A DNA stretch of 64,000 bases from Anaeromyxobacter oryzisoli (GTDB lineage Bacteria; Myxococcota; Myxococcia; Myxococcales; Anaeromyxobacteraceae): assembly GCF_022690765.1 (NCBI RefSeq), contig NZ_JALCZA010000018.1, positions 1-64,000 of the forward strand, in the 5' to 3' direction. The first letter of the stretch is position 1. Each line of letters begins with the position of its first letter. Below are positions 19,967 through 28,502 of this stretch, in pieces. Below the pieces are notes generated by a model. It saw nothing but the letters and a program-made list of their open reading frames with translations, made no database searches and was not told the origin of the DNA. The translations under genes were made by a program, and so were the position numbers.

Positions 19967-22138
19967 ATGATCTCGGCTGAGGCGATGGCTTCGACGCAGG
20001 CGGCCCTCCGGCACTTCCGCGTGGAGGTCGCGGAGGGGGTCGCGACGGTGCTGGTGGACGACCCCGGCGAGAAGGTGAACACGATCCACCCCGCGCTCAC
20101 CGCGGAGCTCGTGACCGTGCTCGAGCGGCTCGACCGGGACGAGGCGGTGCGGGCGGTCGTCCTCGGGAGCGGCAAGGAGGACGGGTTCGTGGCGGGGGCG
20201 AAGATCGACCTGATGCGCGGCGCGACCGACGCGGGCGCGATGGAGCGCCTCTCCCGGGACGGGCAGGCCGTCTTCGAGCGGGTCGCGCGGTTCCGCAAGC
20301 CCGTCGTCGCCGCGATCCACGGCGCCTGCCTGGGCGGCGGCCTCGAGCTGGCGCTCGCGTGCCGGTACCGCGTCGCGACGAACCACCCGCGGACGAGCCT
20401 CGGCCTGGTCGAGGTGCAGCTCGGGATCATCCCCGGCATGGGCGGCACCCAGCGGCTCCCGCGCCTCGTCGGGATCCAGGCGGCGCTCGACCTCATCTTG
20501 GCCGGAAAGACGGTGAACGCGCGCAAGGCGCTCCGGCTCGGGCTGGTGGACGAGGCGGTCCCCCCCGCCGTGCTCCTGGCCGTGGCCCGGGAGCGGGCGC
20601 GGGCCCTCGCCGCCGGCGAGCTCCGGCGGCGCCCGGCCCGGCGCCCCGCCGTCGAGCGCGTGACGCGGCTCGCGCTCGAGGAGAACCGCCTCGGCCGGGA
20701 GGTCCTCTTCCGCCAGGCCCGGAAGCAGGTGCTCGCGCGCACGAAGGGACACTACCCGGCGCCGCTCCGCGCCCTGGAGGCGATCGAGCACGGGTACCGG
20801 TTCGGCTTCGCGAAGGGGCTCGAGCGCGAGGCGCAGCTCCTCGGGCAGCTCGCGGCCGGCCCCGTGGCGAAGCAGCTCATCGAGGTCTTCTTCGCGAGCA
20901 CCGCGCTGAAGAAGGACAGCGGCGTGGACGATCCCGCGGTGAAGCCGCGCCCGGTGGAGCGGGTCGGCGTGCTCGGCGGCGGCCTGATGGGGAGCGGCAT
21001 CGCCTACGTGACGGTGAACGCGGGGCTGCCGGTCCGGCTCCGGGAGCGCGACGACGCCGCCGCGGCGAAGGGGCTCTCCGCCGTCGCCGCGGTGCTCGAC
21101 GAGCGCGTGCGGCGGCGCTCCATCGACCGGCTCGAGCGGCTCGAGAAGCTGCGCCTCCTCACCGCGACGACCGACTGGAGCGGCTTCGGCGCCGTGGACC
21201 TCGTCATCGAGGCCGTGTTCGAGGACCTCGCCCTGAAGCAGGAGATGGTGCGGGCGTTCGAGGCGGTGAACCCGCGCGGCTTCTTCGCCTCCAACACCTC
21301 CTCGATCCCGATCACGAGGATCGCCGAGGCGTCGGCGCACCCGGAGACCGTGCTCGGGATGCACTACTTCTCGCCGGTCCACCGGATGCCGCTCCTCGAG
21401 GTGATCGCCACCGGGCGGACCGCGCCGGAGGCGATCGCCACCGCCGTCGCCCTCGGCAAGCGGCAGGGGAAGACCGTCATCGTCGTGCGCGACGGCCCCG
21501 GCTTCTACACGAGCCGGATCCTCGCGCCGTACATGAACGAGGCGGCGCAGCTCCTGGTGGAGGGCGCGTCCGTCGAGGACCTCGATCACGCGCTGGTGTC
21601 CTTCGGGTTCCCGGTCGGGCCGATCACGCTGCTCGACGAGGTCGGGATCGACGTCGGCGACAAGGTCGGGAAGATCCTGCACGAGGCCTTCGGCGAGCGG
21701 ATGGCGTCCCCCGCCGCCCTGCACGACGTGGTCGCCGCGGGCCGCCTGGGCCGGAAGAACGGGAAGGGCTTCTACACCTACGGCGGCAAGGAGAAGCGCG
21801 TGGACGAGACCGTCTACGACCTCCTGCCCGGCGGGCGCTCCCGCAAGCCCTTCTCCCCCGGTGACATCCAGGAGCGGGTGGTGCTCCAGATGGTGAACGA
21901 GGCCATCCGCTGCCTCGGCGAGGGCATCCTCCGGAGCGCGCGCGACGGCGACGTCGGCGCCGTGTTCGGGCTCGGCTTCCCGCCGTTCCGCGGCGGCCCG
22001 TTCCGGTGGGCCGATTCGCTCGGCACCAAGGCGCTGCTCGAGAAGCTGGAGACCCTCCGCGCGCGCCACGGCGAGCGCTTCGCGCCGGCGCCGCTGCTCG
22101 TGGAGCGGGGCGCGACCAACGCGCCGTTTCACGGCTGA
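19967..22138 (+). CDS. fadJ: Fatty-acid oxidation multifunctional protein (enoyl-CoA hydratase / 3-hydroxyacyl-CoA dehydrogenase)
   Basis: This 723-residue two-part enzyme has an N-terminal crotonase domain (about 10-200) with GFVAGAKIDLM, the oxyanion-hole GACLGGGLELALA and the glutamate-bearing GLVEVQLGIIPGMGGTQRLPRLVG. The NAD-binding dehydrogenase half starts at about 325 with VGVLGGGLMGSGIAYV and continues with NTSSIPIT, GMHYFSPVHRMPLLEVI and a C-terminal helical domain with FRGGPFRWAD. It forms the alpha subunit with FadI. ATG at 19967 has GGGAGGT a few bases upstream. Confidence 0.95.
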   Translation: MISAEAMASTQAALRHFRVEVAEGVATVLVDDPGEKVNTIHPALTAELVTVLERLDRDEAVRAVVLGSGKEDGFVAGAKIDLMRGATDAGAMERLSRDGQAVFERVARFRKPVVAAIHGACLGGGLELALACRYRVATNHPRTSLGLVEVQLGIIPGMGGTQRLPRLVGIQAALDLILAGKTVNARKALRLGLVDEAVPPAVLLAVARERARALAAGELRRRPARRPAVERVTRLALEENRLGREVLFRQARKQVLARTKGHYPAPLRALEAIEHGYRFGFAKGLEREAQLLGQLAAGPVAKQLIEVFFASTALKKDSGVDDPAVKPRPVERVGVLGGGLMGSGIAYVTVNAGLPVRLRERDDAAAAKGLSAVAAVLDERVRRRSIDRLERLEKLRLLTATTDWSGFGAVDLVIEAVFEDLALKQEMVRAFEAVNPRGFFASNTSSIPITRIAEASAHPETVLGMHYFSPVHRMPLLEVIATGRTAPEAIATAVALGKRQGKTVIVVRDGPGFYTSRILAPYMNEAAQLLVEGASVEDLDHALVSFGFPVGPITLLDEVGIDVGDKVGKILHEAFGERMASPAALHDVVAAGRLGRKNGKGFYTYGGKEKRVDETVYDLLPGGRSRKPFSPGDIQERVVLQMVNEAIRCLGEGILRSARDGDVGAVFGLGFPPFRGGPFRWADSLGTKALLEKLETLRARHGERFAPAPLLVERGATNAPFHG

Positions 22139-22241
22139 CCGAGCCCCCGCTCGCCTCGAGCGTCCGCGTCGCGACGCGGCCTGCCTCGCGGGGAGGCGTC
22201 GCTCTTCGCAGCGGTCCGCGCGTTTCTGCGCCCCAGAAATG

Positions 22242-22273
22242 GATGAGGCGAGCAGAACCCTGCTCGCCTCATC
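22242..22273. terminator. Perfect 13-bp hairpin after fadJ
   Basis: The arms GATGAGGCGAGCA (22242-22254) and TGCTCGCCTCATC (22261-22273) are perfectly complementary around a 6-nt loop. It lies in the convergent gap between fadJ and the first cytochrome gene. No strong T-tract follows, so termination may be bidirectional or the hairpin may have another role. Confidence 0.55.
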
Positions 22274-22299
22274 CCCTGCTCAATCTGTACTGCTGGAAG

Positions 22300-22327
22300 G
22301 GTGAGGTGGGCCGGAGCCCACCTCACC
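22300..22327 (-). terminator. Perfect 12-bp hairpin after the first decaheme gene
   Basis: GGTGAGGTGGGC and GCCCACCTCACC pair perfectly around CGGA. The hairpin lies 7 bp beyond the minus-strand cytochrome stop, the expected position for its transcription terminator, although the T-run is weak. Confidence 0.6.
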
Positions 22328-22334
22328 GGCCCGA

Positions 22335-24785
22335 TTAGAGGCCGTTCTTCCAGGTGTTGAACAGCGTCTGGTGATAGCTGCCCGAGGTCGCGTGGCAGAT
22401 CACGCACTGCTCGACCGCCGCGCCAGCGGGCACCGTCCCCGTGAACGCCGGGCCGCCGATCTGCGACTCGACGAACGCGGCCGTGTCGAGGAACAGGGTC
22501 GTGTCGGCCACGTCCGAGCTGTACATGTTGAAGTGCGCGTAGAACGCGGCGAGCGAGGTCGCGTTGTCCTCGTTGATGAGCTGCGCGCGGTGGCAGGAGC
22601 CGCAGGCGCGCGCGCCCGGACCGGCGATCTCGGCGGCGACCGTGCCGATGTTGCGCGTCCCGGCCAGGAACTTCGACGAGGCCGAGACGAGGCCCGGCAG
22701 CGACTTGGCCTGGTCAGGCACGTCGTACGTGCCCGAGGCGTGGCAGGACTCGCAGTTCAGCGGCCCGGCGAAGTTCGGGTAGTTGCCCTCGACGTGGTCG
22801 TTGTACTCGAGCGCCTGGACCGGATCCGTCATGTCGATGTTCTTGATGTCGAACTCCTGCATCGAGTGGATCGCGTGGAGGTAGGAGTCGATCGACCGCG
22901 ACTGCATCTCGAGGTGCGACGCGCCGGCGCCGACGAAGTGGCAGAGGCGGCAGGCCACCACGCCCGCGCTGCCGTACGCCGGGGTGTGGAACGTCGTCCC
23001 GAGCGCGTCGTGGCACTGGTTGCACTTCGCCGCGTCGACGATCGCCTTGCCGTAGGAGCTACCCGCGGCGATGCGCGCGTCCGTGGCGGTCTTGGAGACG
23101 TCGACCGTCTGGGTCACGCCGGCGACGGCGATGGCGGGGTTGGTGGCCGACACGGCCTGCGTCTGGTCGACGCCGAGGGCCGGCAGGAAAGCGACCTCGA
23201 TCCGCTTGACCGTCCCGGCGGCGATCATCTGGGACCACAGGGACAGGTCGGCCGTGGCGGTCCACGAGGTGGTGCCAGCGGTGGGCGCCGCGGGGTTCAG
23301 CGTCAGGCGAGCGCTGTTGGACGACAGCGACGGGTTGCTCCGCTGCACCGCGCCGTAGGTGTACTCGAGGTTGCTGGTGCCGTCCGACTGGCTGCCATGG
23401 CCGCTGACGACGAAGTCCTTCGTGGCGTAGCCGTAGAGGCTCACCACCACGGTGGGCTTGACGGCGGCCTGGGCGGCGAGCCCGGTCATGCTGAAGTTGA
23501 CGGTGACCTGGTTCGTGGACGCGTCGAAGGTCGCGCCATCGACCTGCGCCTTGATGGACGCCGAGTACTTCGCGCCCGTGCTGTCGTAGATCGCCGCGTT
23601 GTAGCCGGAGTGGAGCTGGGCGAACGTCTTCGCGTTCATGCTGTTGCCGGCCTTGTGGCAGCTGTTGCACAGGCCGGGATCGATCTGGGTGTACAGGTCG
23701 AACGAGTGGTACGAGGAGACGCCCTTGTTCGCCCAGATCGTCTTCATCGCAGGCGCGCGACCCGCCGGGGTGCCGTTCACGCCCGTGACCGGGTGGCAGC
23801 TCTTGCAGACCGTCGGCTGGAAGTTCGCGTCGGTGAGGACCTTGTCGAGCTTGCCCTCGTGGCAGGTCACGCAGTTCGACATCGACTGCGGGTAGTTGAA
23901 CTCGAACGCGTGCGAGTTGTGCACGTCGTTCATGATGTTCGCGGTGTAGGCGTACTTCGTCACCAGGTCGGGGGTGAGCTTGCCGCCGTTGGTCGCGTTC
24001 AGGTTGGCGAGCGTCGCCGGGTCATCGGCGAGCACGTACCACTGGCCGTCCGAGCCGACCCGCTGGTCGGTGTGGCACACCTTGCAGGACACGAAGTCGT
24101 TCAGGCCGGCGACCGTCGCCTGGCGATAGCCGTGCTTCGAGTACGGCTTGCCGTGGCACTTCTCGCAGCCGGACACGTTCGCGGTCGAGGTGTAGGCGAC
24201 CGTGCCGAACACCTTGGACGCGCTCGCGACGCTGCCGGGCAGGTAGTAGTGGCCCGACGTCGGGGCCGGCACCGCCGACGTGGAGGTGACGTACCCGTAG
24301 ACATACGCGCTCGCCGAGGCCTCGGGAGCGAACGGCGCGCTCGCCTTCGTGGCCGTGTACTGGGCGCCGTTGCCGTCAGCCGTGAACCCCTTGAAGTGGT
24401 ACCCGCTGAAGCTGAAGTTCTTCTTCGTGTCGAAGCCGTTCGTCGCGTTGAGCTCCTGGGCGGTGAAGGACATCTGCCCCAGGGGGGAGCTGGGGTCGTC
24501 CTTCTGGGTCAACAGCGGGTCTTTGCAGACTCCGCCCGGGCAGACCGCGGCCGCCGGGTAGATCGTGAAGGTCAGCGTCGACGTGGTCACGCCGTTGCTG
24601 GTGGTGGTCGCGACGCCGTCGATCTTGAGCGACAGCTTGCCCGTGACGCCGTTGATGCCGTTGGTGCCGTCCGTGCCGTTGGTGCCGTTGGCCCCGTTGG
24701 CGCCCTTCGAGCCCGAGCAGCCCGTGAGCGCGAGCACGCCGGCCATGACCAGCGCGCCGCCGTACTTCTTCATCCGCCTTTGCAT
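22335..24785 (-). CDS. OmcA/MtrC-family decaheme c-type cytochrome lipoprotein (1)
   Basis: This 816-residue outer-surface electron carrier is probably part of extracellular respiration (metal or other insoluble acceptors). The start at 24785 gives a signal peptide with the lipobox LALTGC (Cys23). It is followed by a Gly-X-X tract (GSKGANGANGTNGTDG) that resembles a collagen-like spacer. Ten CXXCH haem sites are visible: CEKCH, CKVCH, CVTCH, CKSCH, CNSCH, CNQCH, CRLCH, CESCH, CGSCH and CVICH. They are grouped five and five around a beta-rich middle domain, as in the family. GGAGG at 24796-24800 lies 10 bp before the chosen ATG. It is divergent from the second decaheme gene. Confidence 0.92.
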   Translation of the reverse strand: MQRRMKKYGGALVMAGVLALTGCSGSKGANGANGTNGTDGTNGINGVTGKLSLKIDGVATTTSNGVTTSTLTFTIYPAAAVCPGGVCKDPLLTQKDDPSSPLGQMSFTAQELNATNGFDTKKNFSFSGYHFKGFTADGNGAQYTATKASAPFAPEASASAYVYGYVTSTSAVPAPTSGHYYLPGSVASASKVFGTVAYTSTANVSGCEKCHGKPYSKHGYRQATVAGLNDFVSCKVCHTDQRVGSDGQWYVLADDPATLANLNATNGGKLTPDLVTKYAYTANIMNDVHNSHAFEFNYPQSMSNCVTCHEGKLDKVLTDANFQPTVCKSCHPVTGVNGTPAGRAPAMKTIWANKGVSSYHSFDLYTQIDPGLCNSCHKAGNSMNAKTFAQLHSGYNAAIYDSTGAKYSASIKAQVDGATFDASTNQVTVNFSMTGLAAQAAVKPTVVVSLYGYATKDFVVSGHGSQSDGTSNLEYTYGAVQRSNPSLSSNSARLTLNPAAPTAGTTSWTATADLSLWSQMIAAGTVKRIEVAFLPALGVDQTQAVSATNPAIAVAGVTQTVDVSKTATDARIAAGSSYGKAIVDAAKCNQCHDALGTTFHTPAYGSAGVVACRLCHFVGAGASHLEMQSRSIDSYLHAIHSMQEFDIKNIDMTDPVQALEYNDHVEGNYPNFAGPLNCESCHASGTYDVPDQAKSLPGLVSASSKFLAGTRNIGTVAAEIAGPGARACGSCHRAQLINEDNATSLAAFYAHFNMYSSDVADTTLFLDTAAFVESQIGGPAFTGTVPAGAAVEQCVICHATSGSYHQTLFNTWKNGL

Positions 24786-24891
24786 TCGGTGAAAACCTCC
24801 CAATGAGGGCTGAGCACTAACGCACAGCCTGTTTTCGCGACGCGACCTGACCCGGAGCGCCGCACTTCACGACTTCCTGCCGACGGTTGAT

Positions 24892-24936
24892 CCGCAACAA
24901 CCGTTGCGGGACAACACTTCGAACTACTTGGTAGTT
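24892..24936. promoter_or_regulatory. Two adjacent palindromes upstream of decaheme gene 1
   Basis: CCGCAAC-AACC-GTTGCGG (24892-24909) and AACTAC-TTG-GTAGTT (24922-24936) are perfect dyads 12 bp apart, about 110-150 bp before the cytochrome start. Dyads of this size are typical of dimeric repressor or activator operators. The binding protein is unknown. Confidence 0.4.
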
Positions 24937-25267
24937 AAACCAAGGGGGTGCCGGTCCGTCAACTTGTCGCAGCCCGGATGCGTGCAGTGAGCCAAAATCA
25001 ACGGTTTGATCGCGTGCGCAAATCCTTCCAGGTCGGCCGCGCCGCTCGCGTCCAGAACGTGCCGGGCAACACCCCGTAGCCAGGGTGCTTTTCGGGGTTC
25101 ATGATCAACGCTCAGTTCTTGGATACATTCGCGGAACGTGAGAGCCGCAAATGATGCGTCATTGCCGCTGTACGGATCTCGAGGTACGCCGAGCGCGCCG
25201 CGAATTGGGGCAAATGACGCACGGTGGTGTCCGGACGACCCGGAGTGCGTGACGGTCGGTTCCGTTG

Positions 25268-25342
25268 TTACGCATGGTTGCATGTCAAAGGGTCGGGCGA
25301 GGTCCACGCCTTCCGGGTGTGTCATTTGGCGCAGGGCCGGGC
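25268..25342 (+). repeat. Spaced direct repeat, copy A
   Basis: CGCATGGTTGC followed by YGTCAAA, then about 30 variable bases, then GTCATTTGGCGCAG and a GGGC run. The same two conserved blocks with almost the same spacing (50 against 51 bp, start to start) recur at 25758-25832. The intervening bases are not conserved, which suggests paired binding sites rather than a simple duplication. Confidence 0.55.
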
Positions 25343-25757
25343 GTGAGCAGCGGCGCCGTCGGATCACGTCGATTCCGAGCGAGGCCCACCCGGGTCGCCT
25401 TGTTCGATTCCGGACCAGGCCGACTCCGGGCTGGCTGGTCGAGGACGGCTCGAGCGCGGGTGAACCACGCATACATCTCGCTGATGCTCGGGTGATGTGC
25501 GCTGGAGGCCACGCCGTGCCACGACGGCGTGACGTTCGCGCGCGCCCAGCTCCCAGGCCTGCGCGCCGGTCCGCCCGGTTCGTTTCGGGGTGCGGGACGG
25601 GCCGGCCGCACGGTGTCGGCCGGCGGAGAGCGATCGAGCTCCCGCGCGCGTCAATCCCCCCGATCATGAGGCGTGTCGGTGAATTGCCCGCGTATGCGAC
25701 AACGTGACGCAGGGTGACGCATCGATGACCCATGGTGCATGCGGTGGCCGCCAGTCG

Positions 25758-25832
25758 TTTCGCATGGTTGCGCGTCAAAATATCCTGCGGACGCCTGCGC
25801 CTGAAAAGTGCGTCATTTGGCGCAGCGCGGGC
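25758..25832 (+). repeat. Spaced direct repeat, copy B
   Basis: This is the second copy of the CGCATGGTTGC...GTCATTTGGCGCAG block. It lies about 220-290 bp before the start of the second decaheme cytochrome and ends about 140 bp before the candidate promoter at 25972. Confidence 0.55.
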
Positions 25833-25971
25833 TGCGCGCCGCGCGCGCCGGCCGCCAACGGCACGTAAGTAAAGCGGTTCTTGGCTCGGTGTGCCAGCGT
25901 CGAGGGCCGAATCATTGCGCGACGTCTGAAGCGCGGGACCGGGCGCAATCAAGCGGGTTTGCTCGAGGCAG

Positions 25972-26001
25972 TTGAGGCGAGCCGCGCGATTCTCCTACTG
26001 T
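25972..26001 (+). promoter_or_regulatory. Candidate promoter of decaheme gene 2
   Basis: TTGAGG at 25972-25977 and TACTGT at 25996-26001 are separated by 18 bp, 47 bp upstream of the ATG at 26049. The match to a sigma-70 consensus is partial. Confidence 0.3.
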
Positions 26002-26048
26002 GCGCGCCGCAACGCTTCGTCTCTCAATCATCGGAGCTCACAATCACG

Positions 26049-28286
26049 ATGCAGATCATCTCTTGGAAGAAGACGGGAACGCTGCTGCTCGCGGGCGCCG
26101 TCGCCCTCGCGGGCTGCTCGGGCTCGAAGGGCCCCGCCGGCGCCAACGGCACGAACGGGACCAACGGCACGAACGGGACGAACGGGACCAACGGCACCGA
26201 CGGCATCTCCGCGGTGAGCACCGGCCTCGTCGTCGCCGTCGCCAGCGCTCCCACGGCGAACACGAACGGCTCCGTCTCCGTCCGCTTCACGCTGAAGGAC
26301 GACAAGGGCTACCCGATCGACGTGCTCGGCGGCTACTCGCTCGGCACCGTCTCCCCCCGGTTCTCGCTCTCGTACTTCACGTTCGACGCGAAGGGGAACG
26401 TCCTCCCTTACACGGTCCTCACGAAGAAGAGCGGCAGCCCGACCGCCTTCACCCCGCCGACGAACGGGACGCCGAGCACGACCGACGGCACGCTCACCGC
26501 GAACGGCCAGGGTGACTACACCTACACGTTCCCGGCGACCGTGGCGTTCGACCCCGCGCAGGGGACCGCGACCCACACCCTCTGGATCCAGGCTCAGCGC
26601 CAGACCGATTCGAACGACGTCCGCACGCGGAAGACCGTGAACCTCGAGTACAACTTCGTCCCGTCCGGCAACGGCACCGCCGCGCGGCGCCAGGTCGCCT
26701 CGACGGACGGCTGCTCCAAGTGCCACGACGGCTTCTCCGCCGCGGCGTTCCACGGCAGCGGCCGCATCGACGCCGGCTACTGCGGCGTCTGTCACAACCC
26801 GGCCCGCGGCAACGCGGTCACGGGCGGCTCCGACGCGCAGATCTTCGTGCACCGGATCCACGACGCGAAGAACCTGAACCTCGCGACGTCGATCTTCCAC
26901 GGCATCGCCGAGGTGACCTATCCCCAGGACGTCCGCAACTGCGGCGCCTGCCACGACGGCGCGCTCCAGGGCGCCCAGTGGAAGAGCCGGCCGAACAGCT
27001 CGGCCTGCGGCTCCTGCCACGACCAGGTGAACTTCGCGAGCACGACGGCGGCCGACGGCACGGCGCTGCCGACCTGCAGCGCCAAGAGCCTGGACTCGAC
27101 GACCGGCAAGCTCGCCGCGTGCAAGCACACCGGCGGTGTCCAGGCGGACGACGCCTCCTGCGCGGGGTGCCACCCGGCCACGTCCATCGCCGGCTATCAC
27201 TCGCTCGCGCCGGCCACGACCCCCGCGACGTTCACGATCGACGCCGTCACGATCGACCCGACGACGCGCGTCCCGACGATCGCCTTCACCGTGACGACCG
27301 GCACCACCCCGCGGAACATCCTCACCAGCGGGTTCGAGAGCTTCGGCGCGACCTGGGCGGGTCCGACGACCGAGTACAGCCAGTACTACAACGTGAAGAT
27401 CCAGCCGACGACCCCCGGCACGCTCGCGGCGGTGACCGACGGCTCGGACGGAAAGTTCACGTTCACGTTCCCGGCGGCCGGCGCGCTCCCAGCGCTCGAC
27501 CCGGCGACGTCGTTCCTGTTCACGCTGGAGGGGAACGACACCGGGCTCGCCGCCACCGGCAACCCGCTCGCCTTCGTGAAGCTCGACGGCTCGGCCGGCA
27601 CCGCACGCCGCGTCGTCGTCGACGACGCGAAGTGCAACGGCTGCCACTTCTCGCTCGGCGCGCACCACGCAGGGAACCGCACGAACGTCCAGTACTGCTC
27701 GGTGTGCCACAACGCCGCGACGAACCAGTCGCGGAACGTGGCGAAGACGCAGCTCGACCCGACCTCGGGTCAGGCGGCGCGCGTCGGCCAGAGCATCGAG
27801 CTCAGCGTGATGATCCACAAGATCCACACCGGCGAGGCGTCGCAGGACGCGACGTGGTCGTACTACGGCTACGGGGGGACGAACCCGCTGGGCGGCGCGC
27901 CGCTCGAGCGCGCGACGTTCCCGGGCAACCGGATGCACTGCGATCAGTGCCACGTGACGGACCCGAAGGGGAAGGTCACCTACGCGCTGCCGCTCGCCTC
28001 GAGCGTGGCCGCGACGAGCCAGAGCCAGACGTTCACGTGCCCCGACACGAACGTCGATCCGGTCGCCGGCAAGAGCACGGCCTGCTCGGTCCCGCTCGTC
28101 GCCAGCGCGCCGGTGAAGACGCCGGCCACGACGGCGATCTGCACCTCGTGCCACGACGCGACCTACACGATCGCCCACACCGCGCTCAACACCTGGGACG
28201 ACGGCGCGGGCAACAAGGTCGAGAGCTGCAACGTGTGCCACGCGTCGGGCACGGAGTTCGACGTGAAGCTGGTGCACGTCCAGTAG
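26049..28286 (+). CDS. OmcA/MtrC-family decaheme c-type cytochrome lipoprotein (2)
   Basis: This 745-residue protein has the lipobox VALAGC (Cys23). The lipidated cysteine is followed by SGSKGPAGANG and then five repeats of the triplet GTN, a Gly-X-X spacer. Ten haem motifs are visible: CSKCH, CGVCH, CGACH, CGSCH, CAGCH, CNGCH, CSVCH, CDQCH, CTSCH and CNVCH, again five before and five after a beta-rich central domain. It probably transfers electrons at the outer membrane surface. ATG 26049 places the signal peptide at the N-terminus. The longer in-frame extension to 25881 has no membrane-targeting sense. It is a paralogue of the divergent first cytochrome and is followed by a strong terminator. 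Confidence 0.92.
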   Translation: MQIISWKKTGTLLLAGAVALAGCSGSKGPAGANGTNGTNGTNGTNGTNGTDGISAVSTGLVVAVASAPTANTNGSVSVRFTLKDDKGYPIDVLGGYSLGTVSPRFSLSYFTFDAKGNVLPYTVLTKKSGSPTAFTPPTNGTPSTTDGTLTANGQGDYTYTFPATVAFDPAQGTATHTLWIQAQRQTDSNDVRTRKTVNLEYNFVPSGNGTAARRQVASTDGCSKCHDGFSAAAFHGSGRIDAGYCGVCHNPARGNAVTGGSDAQIFVHRIHDAKNLNLATSIFHGIAEVTYPQDVRNCGACHDGALQGAQWKSRPNSSACGSCHDQVNFASTTAADGTALPTCSAKSLDSTTGKLAACKHTGGVQADDASCAGCHPATSIAGYHSLAPATTPATFTIDAVTIDPTTRVPTIAFTVTTGTTPRNILTSGFESFGATWAGPTTEYSQYYNVKIQPTTPGTLAAVTDGSDGKFTFTFPAAGALPALDPATSFLFTLEGNDTGLAATGNPLAFVKLDGSAGTARRVVVDDAKCNGCHFSLGAHHAGNRTNVQYCSVCHNAATNQSRNVAKTQLDPTSGQAARVGQSIELSVMIHKIHTGEASQDATWSYYGYGGTNPLGGAPLERATFPGNRMHCDQCHVTDPKGKVTYALPLASSVAATSQSQTFTCPDTNVDPVAGKSTACSVPLVASAPVKTPATTAICTSCHDATYTIAHTALNTWDDGAGNKVESCNVCHASGTEFDVKLVHVQ

Positions 28287-28312
28287 CGCCGATCCGTCAG
28301 CGGTAGTCCCCG

Positions 28313-28346
28313 GGAGGGCGGGCTTCGGCCCGCCCTCCTCTTCTTT
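28313..28346 (+). terminator. Rho-independent terminator after decaheme gene 2
   Basis: GGAGGGCGGGC (28313-28323) pairs perfectly with GCCCGCCCTCC (28328-28338) around a TTCG tetraloop and is followed by TCTTCTTT. It separates the cytochrome from the kinase gene downstream. Confidence 0.85.
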
Positions 28347-28502
28347 GTGCCGCGCTCGAGGCGCGCGGGCACCGGGCCGGCGCGCACCGCGCCGGCTCCG
28401 GCGGCGCCGGGCGCCTCGACCCGCTCGACCACGCGGCCGCCCCGGCACCCTCTTCCGGGCGGCCGGGCGTCCGGCCCCGAGGTCCGTTACAATCGGCCCC
28501 AG

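Larger units (their letters stand above)
24786..26048. promoter_or_regulatory. Divergent 1.26-kb regulatory/non-coding region between the two decaheme genes
   Basis: No convincing gene is seen. Frames that happen to be open have unnatural composition (many Cys, His and Trp, no family motif). The stretch holds two palindromes near the first cytochrome, several TGCGTCATTTG-type motifs in both orientations (about 25154, 25209, 25318, 25810), and a pair of spaced direct repeats (25268-25342 and 25758-25832). It is visibly less GC-rich in places than the flanking genes. It must contain the promoters of both cytochromes. Confidence 0.6.

Noticed and set aside
24924-25952. A 342-codon minus-strand frame in the decaheme intergenic region
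   Set aside because: It has no start signal, no family motif, unusual composition (many Cys, His and Trp), and spans the repeated motif blocks. A few residues near its end (HCTHPGCDK) look haem-like but do not form CXXCH.
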